Positions 36,228 through 44,164 of a DNA stretch of 64,000 nt are shown piece by piece. Under the pieces are notes generated by a model that was not told the DNA's origin, made no database searches, and worked only from the letters and a program-made list of their open reading frames with translations. The stretch's first letter is position 1; every line of letters begins with the position of its first letter. A program made the position numbers and the translations under genes. Source of the DNA: Elusimicrobium minutum Pei191 (GTDB taxonomy: Bacteria > Elusimicrobiota > Elusimicrobia > Elusimicrobiales > Elusimicrobiaceae); assembly GCF_000020145.1 (NCBI RefSeq), contig NC_010644.1, forward strand, positions 992,001 to 1,056,000, in the 5' to 3' direction.

Positions 36228-38513
36228 TTATAAATCCTTTCTGGCTATGGTATGAACAACAAAATAAATATTACCCAAAAGCAGTATCAAAACCACTGCG
36301 TATTTAAAAATAAGTGATTCTTCATTATTCATCAACACTCTGGTAAAAGGCAACACGGCGTCATCTTTCCAAACTTCCCTTACCATGGCGCGTTTGCCTT
36401 TTGCCGTATAAATATCGACATATTTTTTAAACGGACTGTCTTTTTCCGCAGAGGCTTTTTTCGGGTCCTCCGAAGTTGCTTCGGCAGTGGATTCAACCAT
36501 TTTAGCTATCCCCAAAAGACCTGAACCAAAATTTAAATCAAGCACAGGTTTACTGAATTGCAGAGCGGGTTTATCCTTAGCGGGAGTAATTTTGCTTATT
36601 TCTTTTGTTTCCATTAATATGTCAACATCAGAATAAACTTTGCCCGATATCATATAACCCCAAACAGCGGCTATACTCATAAAAAGTAAAATAGTGGGTA
36701 AAAGACTGTGGAAAATAAATGTTCTCGGTAAAACCACGGCTATGCAGGACACCGTTAAAAGAACCGCGGAATAGAAAATTAAAGAAACCACAGGATCTTC
36801 CGAAGGCGGAACGTTAAGATCTACAAAAGTTTTACAAAATAATATAGTAAGCAAAACAGCCATTGCGCAAAGTACGCGCATGGGAAAAGAGGGCGTTTTG
36901 CTCATCATAATACCCCAGGCAAACACACCCGTTATAACCATGTATATCAAAGTATAGTCTTGAAAAGACATATTTTCCAACCCGTGGGAAAAAGCCTGCC
37001 CGAATCCGGCGGGAACGTTAAAAAAACCTGCCAGATATGCAAAACCTAAAGCAGCTATCAAAGAAAGCGTATGCCTTGCGTATGCTTTTAAACAAAGCAT
37101 TATAAACATCATTATAAATACGGCAAGCGTAAGCACCGTTATTGAAGGATTGGCGGTAAAAGCGTCCATGCTGGCAAAAAATTTAAAAGAACCAAAAAAT
37201 GTCGCGCTTTCACCCTCCGCTAAAACAGAAGCCGCCGCTTTACCGAAGTTATAAAGCACGTAAGATGAAAACATTGAAATAATAAAAAACACAGGAATAT
37301 GAAATAAAACTTTAGCAAACGCTTTTGGAAGTTTGCTGGTGGAACGTTTTAAACTGCGGGCTTCTTTTTCCAATTTTTTTCTTGTTACTGAAGGATCCTC
37401 TAAGAAGGCAAGGTCCGCCGCGGCCTTGGTTTCCGGTATCGGCGCCGGAGGCGCTTTGGAAGCTTTGCCGCCTGCTCCTATAATTGGCATTCTGGGACCG
37501 GTTGATGTAATAGTATCGGGCTTAAGTTTTTTTATGTTGCTTTGGGCAAACCTTTTAAGCCTTATACTTTCAGTATTGCTGCGTATATTTTCTGGACGCA
37601 CCTTTAAAGGCACTTCCGAACGGATATCTAAAACAGCGTCCGCCCCTCTTTTTATTTTAAATTGCTCTTCTTCACGCATTTTCATTATATGGTCAAGCGT
37701 TTCCTGCGCGCTCTGAAACCTGTCATTAGGTTTTTTGGCCATAAGCTTTTGCACCGTAAGAGAAAGCCATGCCGGAATATCCGACCTTATGTCGCCCGGG
37801 CTGGGAATAGGGTCATTAATATGTTTTTGAATAATATCAATTGAGTTTTTGCCCTTATACGGAAACTGACCCGTTAACATAAAAAACAAAGTAGCGCCTG
37901 CGGAATACAAATCCGCACGGACGTCAATTTCCCCGCCTAAAGCCTGCTCAGGTGAAATAAAATAAGCCGTACCCGCCATTTCCGTTGTTTTAGTGGCGGT
38001 TTTATCTTTTTCAATTTTTTTGGCTATACCGAAGTCAACGATTTTAGCTTCAAGCTTTTCGTTAATTAAAATGTTAGATGGTTTTATATCACGGTGAATA
38101 ATGCCTTTTTCATGCGCTACCGATAAGCCTTTAAGCACGCCTTGGAAAATATTAAGAACAAAACCTATCGGCAAATTGGGCCTTCTGCGGACTATATTTG
38201 AAACCGTGTCGCCGGAAATAAAAGACATTACTATAAAGTAAAGTCCTTTTTCACGGCCTACGTTATATACGTTAACAATGTTGGGGTGGTCAAGCTCGGC
38301 GATAGCACGGGCTTCTGTCATAAAAAGCTCAACGGCCTTTTCATCTTCCGCTAAAGAAGGACTTAAAATTTTAACACAGACAATTCTTTCCAAAGCTTTG
38401 TGTTTAGCTTTATAAACGGCGCCCATGCCGCCCTGCGCTATTTTTTCTAAAATTTCACAGCCGGAAATATCCTGCCCGATTAAAGTGTCTTCTTTTTTTG
38501 TCTCTTCAGCCAT
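36228..38513 (-). CDS. Ser/Thr protein kinase with polytopic membrane C-terminus
   Basis: 761 aa from the ATG at 38513 (the open frame begins at a TTG four codons earlier). A Hanks-type kinase domain spans about residues 17-275: GGMG loop (28-31), Lys48, HRD 140-142 and DFG 160-162, followed by a GTAYFISPEQ activation segment. A Pro/Ala linker follows, then about eight predicted membrane helices (about 415-755). PknB-type kinases usually have one helix and PASTA domains; this layout is different. It is cotranscribed with the PP2C phosphatase. Confidence 0.9.
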   Translation of the reverse strand: MAEETKKEDTLIGQDISGCEILEKIAQGGMGAVYKAKHKALERIVCVKILSPSLAEDEKAVELFMTEARAIAELDHPNIVNVYNVGREKGLYFIVMSFISGDTVSNIVRRRPNLPIGFVLNIFQGVLKGLSVAHEKGIIHRDIKPSNILINEKLEAKIVDFGIAKKIEKDKTATKTTEMAGTAYFISPEQALGGEIDVRADLYSAGATLFFMLTGQFPYKGKNSIDIIQKHINDPIPSPGDIRSDIPAWLSLTVQKLMAKKPNDRFQSAQETLDHIMKMREEEQFKIKRGADAVLDIRSEVPLKVRPENIRSNTESIRLKRFAQSNIKKLKPDTITSTGPRMPIIGAGGKASKAPPAPIPETKAAADLAFLEDPSVTRKKLEKEARSLKRSTSKLPKAFAKVLFHIPVFFIISMFSSYVLYNFGKAAASVLAEGESATFFGSFKFFASMDAFTANPSITVLTLAVFIMMFIMLCLKAYARHTLSLIAALGFAYLAGFFNVPAGFGQAFSHGLENMSFQDYTLIYMVITGVFAWGIMMSKTPSFPMRVLCAMAVLLTILFCKTFVDLNVPPSEDPVVSLIFYSAVLLTVSCIAVVLPRTFIFHSLLPTILLFMSIAAVWGYMISGKVYSDVDILMETKEISKITPAKDKPALQFSKPVLDLNFGSGLLGIAKMVESTAEATSEDPKKASAEKDSPFKKYVDIYTAKGKRAMVREVWKDDAVLPFTRVLMNNEESLIFKYAVVLILLLGNIYFVVHTIARKDL

Positions 38514-38525
38514 ATTACCCCGCAA

Positions 38526-38772
38526 TTTGACATGTATATCAAGTATAGAAATGTTTATTATTAATTATACTATGTTAGCAAGCGTTTTACCGCTGTAATT
38601 TATTTTACAAATCTTTATTATTATGCGTTAAGCGGCTAATAAAACATGAGCCGAAAGGCCCAAAATCTTATAGGCCTTTAGACCCACATTATTAAAAATA
38701 ATGCTAAAGCTATAAAAAATGATATAATGAATTAACCAATTTTAAGGAAGTTAAATTAGAGGTTATAATAAA
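38526..38772. other. intergenic region between kinase and rpmE
   Basis: It holds divergent promoters. Apart from those, a hairpin AAAGGCC-N12-GGCCTTT (38654-38679) without a T run is the only structure I see. Confidence 0.4.
38720..38728 (+). promoter_or_regulatory. extended -10 box (TGATATAAT) of rpmE
   Basis: The same TGATATAAT box as at 5158 and 15053, but here about 44 nt before the ATG, leaving a leader with GAGG at 38759-38762. Confidence 0.5.
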
Positions 38773-39120
38773 ATGAAAGAAAAAATTCATCCCAAATATG
38801 AACAAGTGGAAGTTGTTTGTGCCTGCGGCGCAAAATTTATGACACGCTCCACAATGAAAACAATTAAACTTGACATTTGCTCAGAATGCCACCCGTTTTT
38901 CACAGGCAAACAAAAAATGTTAGACACCGAAGGAAGAGTTGATAAATTTAACAAAAAATTTGCGAAAACAGACGGTAAAATTGTTTCAAGAAAACCAAAA
39001 ACCGAAGTCAAAGCAAAATCCAAAGTTAAACCTGTGGTTAAAATTAAAAAAATAGTTGTAGCGGGCGATGAAAAGAAAGCAGCACCCGTTAAAAAAGCTA
39101 AAAAAGAAGCCGCTAAATAA
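38773..39120 (+). CDS. rpmE: ribosomal protein L31 with a basic C-terminal extension
   Basis: 115 aa. Residues 1-70 are a zinc-type L31: VVCACGAKF and the [12 protein letters not shown] signature give two Cys pairs. The last 45 residues are a Lys/Ala/Val-rich extension absent from typical 65-75-aa L31 proteins; it probably adds rRNA contacts. A terminator follows. Confidence 0.93.
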   Translation: MKEKIHPKYEQVEVVCACGAKFMTRSTMKTIKLDICSECHPFFTGKQKMLDTEGRVDKFNKKFAKTDGKIVSRKPKTEVKAKSKVKPVVKIKKIVVAGDEKKAAPVKKAKKEAAK

Positions 39121-39132
39121 CTTTTTTACAAT

Positions 39133-39164
39133 ACCCCCCCGGGGATAATCCCCGGGGGGGTTTT
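39133..39164 (+). terminator. terminator of rpmE
   Basis: ACCCCCCCGGGG / CCCCGGGGGGGT followed by TTTATTTTT. Confidence 0.9.
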
Positions 39165-39426
39165 ATTTTTAAACCGCCGCTTTAGCCGGGTAAACATAAA
39201 ATACATAATTTTTAAAACACAAAAACGCGCAAGCCCATTATTACGCAGCGACATTATCTGTTAACTCAGGTTAATTAAATTGACAACTCTAATAAACTAT
39301 TTTATTTCATATCAAAATTGATCTTTACTTAACAATAAATACCCCCGCCTTCTCCGCGGTTACGCGCGGGAAATAGCACCAGGTTATTTATATTCCTTTT
39401 TTAAAACAACGGATTTTACTTTTAAA
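39165..39426. other. intergenic region without a recognised gene
   Basis: AT-rich. The stretch 39228-39275 (TTACGCAGCG then TTAACTCAGG) resembles the tail of the dispersed element at 11837 and 21690. A GC-rich hairpin (CCCGC...GCGGG) lies at about 39343-39371. Nothing else can be supported. Confidence 0.35.
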
Positions 39427-39432
39427 ATATAA

Positions 39433-39461
39433 AAAACCGCCAATACAAAATTGGCGGTTTT
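39433..39461 (-). terminator. terminator, copy 1
   Basis: AAAACCGCCAAT / ATTGGCGGTTTT, T-rich on the minus strand after the first OMP gene; repeated exactly at 40941-40969. Confidence 0.9.
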
Positions 39462-39481
39462 TATTTCAGTTTAAGCTAAAA

Positions 39482-40690
39482 TTAGAATCTTATCAGCATG
39501 CCGCCTTGCGCTTTATAAACATTATCTATTGAATGTTCATGGAAGCCGCCTACAGCTACATGAAGTTCAACGTTAGGGTTCATATTGTATTTCGCCATAG
39601 CGTTCGCTTCATAGGAGGTTGAGTCTTTAATATTTCTGTCATTAAAAGCAAAACCGTCTATCGAGAATACAAATTTATCTAAAGCCGCGAATTTCATGTC
39701 AACGCCTAAGTTGCCCACAAAAATATCTTCAAAGAAGAAATCCTGTGTCATTATAGCATTGTTATTAATTTCCTGGCCTACAATAATACCAGGTCTGTAG
39801 TTACCGTATGATCTGAAGTTTTCAGCACGAACGATTGTGCCTCTGGGCGTAAACGCGCCGAGATCAACGGAAGCATCAATTTTAAGTAAGCTGCCTTTAT
39901 CATGATCAAAAGCATCTTCCCCGCCCACGTTTCTGGCATATTCCGCTGATAAGGTGAATATATCAGCGTTAAATGTGCCTTTCGCACCGTAAATGCCTAA
40001 ATATTTTTCAGTAGTACCACTGCTAAAGCTAGAGCTATCGTCATTTCTGAAATTATAAAAGTAACCTTGGGCTTTAAAGTTATCATTTACGTTTGCTTTC
40101 ACATCTAAACCGAGAAGGGTAGCGTCCAAATCCACAGCAGTATCTAATTCTTCAACTTTAGAGTAGATAAAGCCCCATGACACCATTTCACCCGCGTAGG
40201 AGATTACAGCCGCGTCAACTGACTTAGCCTGCCTGTAATCCAACTGTCTTGTATTGTAGTGATTAGGACCAAAATATATTATGGCGCTGTCTTCATCACC
40301 ATAAAACTGGCGGCCTACTTTTGCCTCTAAGCAGCAAAAAAGGTTGCTTAAAACGACATTTGCTTCAATAAGATCAACTTCGTTAAGATAATCCTGAAGT
40401 GAGCGGCCTGTATGGTTTATACCCATATAACTACTGCCCGTGTTTTGGCCCCACATATTGTAGTATGCCATTGTTAAGTTAGCTTTAACATCTTCAGCCA
40501 GGTCAAAATTAAGACCGTAGAGAACTCTGAGTGTAATATTGCTGTATGAACCGCCGGGGCCCATAAATTCTCTGTTAACGGAATCGCCGATGACTTGTAT
40601 CTCACCGGTTGATTTTAAGTTTTTAAGTATATCTGCTTTAGCAGGTACTACTAAAGCAAGGACCAGAAGTAATCCAAGTAATTTCTTCAT
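39482..40690 (-). CDS. outer-membrane channel protein, copy 1
   Basis: 402 aa. The signal peptide is cleaved near VPAKA/DILK, amphipathic strands follow, and the protein ends in MLIRF (terminal Phe), so it is a large beta-barrel. It resembles alginate-export/porin-type barrels, but the family is not certain. It differs from copy 2 at about nine residues, among them Cys versus Asp in the LFCCLEAK block. AAAGGAG lies before the ATG; the promoter is TTGCTT-18-TACAAT (40729-40758). Such duplicated porins are usually abundant surface proteins. Confidence 0.85.
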   Translation of the reverse strand: MKKLLGLLLVLALVVPAKADILKNLKSTGEIQVIGDSVNREFMGPGGSYSNITLRVLYGLNFDLAEDVKANLTMAYYNMWGQNTGSSYMGINHTGRSLQDYLNEVDLIEANVVLSNLFCCLEAKVGRQFYGDEDSAIIYFGPNHYNTRQLDYRQAKSVDAAVISYAGEMVSWGFIYSKVEELDTAVDLDATLLGLDVKANVNDNFKAQGYFYNFRNDDSSSFSSGTTEKYLGIYGAKGTFNADIFTLSAEYARNVGGEDAFDHDKGSLLKIDASVDLGAFTPRGTIVRAENFRSYGNYRPGIIVGQEINNNAIMTQDFFFEDIFVGNLGVDMKFAALDKFVFSIDGFAFNDRNIKDSTSYEANAMAKYNMNPNVELHVAVGGFHEHSIDNVYKAQGGMLIRF

Positions 40691-40728
40691 TACTGTCTCC
40701 TTTAAGTTAAGTTTAACACTACACCCTT

Positions 40729-40758
40729 ATTGTAGAAACTTTTACCAAAGAAAAGCAA
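40729..40758 (-). promoter_or_regulatory. promoter of OMP copy 1
   Basis: TTGCTT (40753-40758), 18-bp spacer, TACAAT (40729-40734) on the minus strand. The -10 is kept in copy 2, the spacer and -35 are not. Confidence 0.6.
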
Positions 40759-40940
40759 GTCTTTTTGAGCAGATTTTCAGCGAAAAGACTTGACAGCAAG
40801 ATATTAATTTATTAACTATGCTTTTTGCAATATTTACTTATTAGATATTAAAAGGTTTTATCTTCTAAAAAAACAAAATAAAATATTGTTTTTTAAAACT
40901 GAAAAGCTGATATTTTTTATATCAAAGTTTAACCATATAA

Positions 40941-40969
40941 AAAACCGCCAATACAAAATTGGCGGTTTT
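40941..40969 (-). terminator. terminator, copy 2
   Basis: Exact repeat of the hairpin at 39433-39461, between the two OMP genes, so each gene is its own transcription unit. Confidence 0.9.
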
Positions 40970-40989
40970 TATTTCAGTTTAAGCTAAAA

Positions 40990-42198
40990 TTAGAATCTTA
41001 TCAGCATGCCGCCTTGCGCTTTATAAACATTATCTATTGAATGTTCATGGAAGCCGCCTACAGCTACATGAAGTTCAACGTTAGGGTTCATATTGTATTT
41101 CGCCATAGCATTCGCTTCATAGGAGGTTGAGTCTTTAATATTTCTGTCATTAAAAGCAAAACCGTCTACCGAGAATACAAATTTATCTAAAGCCGCGAAT
41201 TTCATGTCAACGCCTAAGTTGCCTACAAAAATATCTTCAAAGAAGAAATCCTGTGTCATTATAGCATTGTTATTAATTTCCTGGCCTACAATAATACCAG
41301 GTCTGTAGTTACCGTATGATCTGAAGTTTTCAGCACGAACGATTGTGCCTCTGGGCGTAAACGCGCCGAGATCAACGGAAGCATCAATTTTAAGTAAGCT
41401 GCCTTTATCATGATCAAAAGCATCTTCCCCGCCTACGTTTCTGGCGTATTCCGCTGATAAGGTGAATATATCAGCGTTAAATGTGCCTTTCGCGCCGTAA
41501 ATGCCTAAATATTTTTCAGTAGTACCACTGCTAAAGCTAGAGCTATCGTCATTTCTGAAATTATAAAAGTAACCTTGGGCTTTAAAGTTATCATTTACGT
41601 TTGCTTTCACATCTAAACCGAGAATGGTAGCGTCCAAATTCGCAGCAGTATCTAATTCATTAACTTTAGAATAGATAAAGCCCCATGACACCATTTCACC
41701 CGCGTAGGAGATTACAGCCGCGTCAACTGACTTAGCCTGCCTGTAATCCAACTGTCTTGTATTGTAGTGATTAGGACCCAAATATATTATGGCGCTGTCT
41801 TCATCACCATAAAACTGGCGGCCTACCTTGGCTTCCAAACAGTCAAAAAGGTTGCTTAAAACGACATTTGCTTCAATAAGGTCAACTTCGTTAAGATAAT
41901 CCTGAAGTGAGCGGCCTGTATGGTCTATACCCATATAACTACTGCCCGTGTTTTGGCCCCACATATTGTAGTATGCCATTGTTAAGTTAGCTTTAACATC
42001 TTCAGCCAGGTCAAAATTAAGACCATAGAGAACTCTGAGTGTAATATTGCTGTATGAACCGCCGGGGCCCATAAATTCTCTGTTAACGGAATTGCCGATG
42101 ACTTGTATCTCACCGGTTGATTTTAAGTTTTTAAGTATATCTGCTTTAGCAGGTACTACTAAAGCAAGGACCAGAAGTAATCCAAGTAATTTCTTCAT
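40990..42198 (-). CDS. outer-membrane channel protein, copy 2
   Basis: 402 aa, about 98 percent identical to copy 1 by direct comparison. Substitutions relative to copy 1: Asp to Asn near residue 36, Cys to Asp in LFDCLEAK, Phe to Leu in IIYLGPN, and a cluster in KVNELDTAANLDATILGLD. It has the same signal peptide, ribosome site and terminal Phe. The -10 TACAAT (42237-42242) is kept, but the -35 region has become an AT-rich tract, so expression may differ. Confidence 0.85.
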   Translation of the reverse strand: MKKLLGLLLVLALVVPAKADILKNLKSTGEIQVIGNSVNREFMGPGGSYSNITLRVLYGLNFDLAEDVKANLTMAYYNMWGQNTGSSYMGIDHTGRSLQDYLNEVDLIEANVVLSNLFDCLEAKVGRQFYGDEDSAIIYLGPNHYNTRQLDYRQAKSVDAAVISYAGEMVSWGFIYSKVNELDTAANLDATILGLDVKANVNDNFKAQGYFYNFRNDDSSSFSSGTTEKYLGIYGAKGTFNADIFTLSAEYARNVGGEDAFDHDKGSLLKIDASVDLGAFTPRGTIVRAENFRSYGNYRPGIIVGQEINNNAIMTQDFFFEDIFVGNLGVDMKFAALDKFVFSVDGFAFNDRNIKDSTSYEANAMAKYNMNPNVELHVAVGGFHEHSIDNVYKAQGGMLIRF

Positions 42199-42313
42199 TA
42201 CTGTCTCCTTTAAGTTAAGTTTAACATTACATTTTTATTGTAGAATTTTTTTAAGAATAAAAAACAATTTTTTATTTTTATAAGATAATAAAATTTTTTT
42301 GTAACTGTTGTCA

Positions 42314-42342
42314 CTGACAGCGGAAATTTTTTATGGTATTAT
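42314..42342 (+). promoter_or_regulatory. promoter of the Tyr-rich leader and lyase gene
   Basis: CTGACA (42314-42319), 17-bp spacer, TATTAT (42337-42342). The start point falls on the ATG of the leader ORF at 42350. Confidence 0.6.
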
Positions 42343-42349
42343 ATATCCA

Positions 42350-42403
42350 ATGGAATTAAATAGATTAAACTTTTCTTACCTCTACATCTATTACGGCGCC
42401 TAG
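42350..42403 (+). CDS. Tyr-rich leader peptide (17 aa)
   Basis: The ORF encodes MELNRLNFSYLYIYYGA, with four Tyr in six residues just before the stop. It begins 7 nt after the -10 box, so it would be read from a leaderless message. The TAG stop sits inside the hairpin GGCGC-CTA-GCGCC. The lyase gene starts 104 nt downstream, a layout like tnaC-tnaA. It is either a regulatory leader or a chance ORF; the fit of promoter, Tyr codons, hairpin and a Tyr/Trp lyase favours regulation. Confidence 0.5.
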   Translation: MELNRLNFSYLYIYYGA

Positions 42404-42493
42404 CGCCAACTATATTTTATTGCCAAAAATCCGCAGTTTGCCGTTTTTAAACCACAAAAATCAAAATAATAAAAGTACAGCTTTATTCTGTAC
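42395..42493 (+). promoter_or_regulatory. leader hairpins upstream of the lyase gene
   Basis: Hairpin 1 GGCGC-CTA-GCGCC (42395-42407) overlaps the end of the leader ORF. Hairpin 2 GTACAG-N7-CTGTAC (42475-42493) lies just before the ribosome site GAGG (42498-42501). Neither has a T run, so this is not a classical intrinsic attenuator. Confidence 0.4.
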
Positions 42494-42507
42494 CGTAGAG
42501 GTTATAT

Positions 42508-43947
42508 ATGAACAACATAAAATTTTTTTCACGCAGTAATTTGCCTATTGAAATGCACAAAGTACGCATAGTGCAAAAATTAAACCTTATTCCCATTGAG
42601 GAAAGGAAAGAAAAACTTGCTCAGGCGGGTAACAACACATTTTTACTAAAAAACAGAGACGTGTTTTTAGATATGTTAACGGACTCGGGCGTTAACGCCA
42701 TGAGCGACCGCCAACAAGCCGCCATGCTTCAAGCGGACGACGCCTACGCCGGAAGCGAAAGTTTTGAGCGTTTTGAAGCAAAAGTAAAAGAAATTTTCGG
42801 TACGCCTTTTGTTTTACCCGCCCACCAGGGCCGCGCTTGTGAAAACATAATCTGCCGTACTTTTGTAAAACCCGGAAGCACTGTTCCCATGAACTACCAT
42901 TTTACCACGACAAAAGCACATATTAACCTAAACGGAGGCAAAGTAGTTGAGCTTTTATGCAAAGAAGGTTTTGAGCTTGAAAGTGATTTTCCTTTTAAAG
43001 GCAATATTGATCTTGAGCAGCTTGAAACCCACCTTAAAAAAGGCAACAGTGCTTTTATCCGCATGGAAGCGGGCACCAACCTTATAGGAGGGCAGCCGTT
43101 TGCCTTAAGCAATTTAAAAGCCGTAAAAAAATTGGCCGAAAAATACGGAGCTTTTTTAGTATTAGACGCAAGCCTTCTTGCTGAAAACTTGTTTTTTGTA
43201 AAGAAAAAAGAGTCGGAATACAAAGATAAAACAATACGTCAAATAACCGCAGAGTTTGCCGAAAACTCGGATATAATTTATTTTTCCGCCCGAAAGCTCG
43301 GTTTTGCCCGCGGCGGGGCCATTTGCACAACAAATAAAGAGTTTTATGAAAAAATGAAGGAACTTGTTCCCCTTTTTGAAGGTTTTTTAACATACGGCGG
43401 CATGAGCGTGCGGGAGATTGAAGCCATTACGGTAGGTCTCGATGAAACTATGGACGAGGACGTTATAAGCCAAAGCCCTTTATTTATTGAACATATGGTT
43501 TGCAAACTTAAAAAAGCGGGCGTTCCCGTTGTAACCCCTTCGGGCGGGTTGGGCTGCCATATAAACGCGGGCAAATTTCTGCCGCATTTAAAATCTTCCG
43601 ACTATCCCGCAGGCGCTTTGGCGGCGGCCTTTTATTTAATTTCAGGGGTGAGGGGAATGGAGCGCGGCACCCTTTCCATGGACCGCGACGAAAACGGCAA
43701 CGACGTGCCTTCCGACATGGAATTGCTGCGTCTTGCCTTGCCGAGGCGCGTGTTTACTTTATCACAAGTGGAATATACGGTTGACAGGCTTACATGGCTG
43801 TATAAAAACGCAGGCATAATAGGCGGGTTGGAATTTTTTGACGAACCTAAAATCCTTAGATTCTTCTTAGGTAAATTAAAACCCGTAACTGACTGGCAGG
43901 ACAAACTTTTAACCGCTTTTAAAAAAGACTTTGGCGACAGTTTGTAA
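42508..43947 (+). CDS. tryptophanase/tyrosine phenol-lyase family protein
   Basis: 479 aa, a beta-eliminating PLP lyase. It has the substrate-site Tyr80 in DDAYAGS, PAHQGRACE, GTNLIGGQP (Asn191), Asp220 and the PLP lysine Lys263 in YFSARKLGFARGG. Tryptophanase and TPL release pyruvate and ammonia from Trp or Tyr. The Arg of the DSARFAEN block in E. coli TnaA is Leu223 here, and the Lys before the PLP lysine is Arg262, so this is a divergent branch whose substrate is open. GAGG lies 6 nt before the ATG. A terminator follows at 44026. Confidence 0.85.
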   Translation: MNNIKFFSRSNLPIEMHKVRIVQKLNLIPIEERKEKLAQAGNNTFLLKNRDVFLDMLTDSGVNAMSDRQQAAMLQADDAYAGSESFERFEAKVKEIFGTPFVLPAHQGRACENIICRTFVKPGSTVPMNYHFTTTKAHINLNGGKVVELLCKEGFELESDFPFKGNIDLEQLETHLKKGNSAFIRMEAGTNLIGGQPFALSNLKAVKKLAEKYGAFLVLDASLLAENLFFVKKKESEYKDKTIRQITAEFAENSDIIYFSARKLGFARGGAICTTNKEFYEKMKELVPLFEGFLTYGGMSVREIEAITVGLDETMDEDVISQSPLFIEHMVCKLKKAGVPVVTPSGGLGCHINAGKFLPHLKSSDYPAGALAAAFYLISGVRGMERGTLSMDRDENGNDVPSDMELLRLALPRRVFTLSQVEYTVDRLTWLYKNAGIIGGLEFFDEPKILRFFLGKLKPVTDWQDKLLTAFKKDFGDSL

Positions 43948-43980
43948 TTTTTAAAATTTACTACACCCCGTCTTATTTAA

Positions 43981-44140
43981 GAAGTGAAGCTGCAACATGT
44001 ATAAGCACACTTTAAAATGACGTATAAAAACCCCAGGCTCACACCTGGGGTTTTTGTAAATTTTAAAGCCCCGTTTTTTTGCTTCACCCAAAATTCTTAT
44101 CTTTGTAAAAATTTTAAAGTGCGCTTTTATCGGGGCTTTT
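43981..44140. repeat. interleaved inverted repeats with a diverged copy of the dispersed element
   Basis: Three arm pairs cross each other: GTGAAGC (43984-43990)/GCTTCAC (44081-44087), AAGCACACTTTAAAAT/ATTTTAAAGTGCGCTT, and AAAGCCCCG/CGGGGCTTT. The part 44030-44095 (CCCCAGGCTCACACCTGGGG, then GCTTCACCCAA) matches the start of the elements at 11837 and 21690, so it may be a third, eroded copy. Confidence 0.5.
44026..44055. terminator. bidirectional terminator between lyase and Cys-rich prepilin genes
   Basis: AAAAACCCCAGG / CCTGGGGTTTTT, between convergent genes. Confidence 0.85.
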
Positions 44141-44164
44141 AAAATTAATAAAACATAATTTATA

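Larger units (their letters stand above)
39427..40737. repeat. tandem duplication, unit 1
   Basis: About 1.3 kb nearly identical to 40935-42245 (offset 1508 bp). It covers the terminator, gene, ribosome site and the -10 box of a 402-aa outer-membrane protein. Confidence 0.95.
40935..42245. repeat. tandem duplication, unit 2
   Basis: Second unit of the 1.3-kb duplication described at 39427-40737. Similarity fades upstream of the -10 box. Confidence 0.95.
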
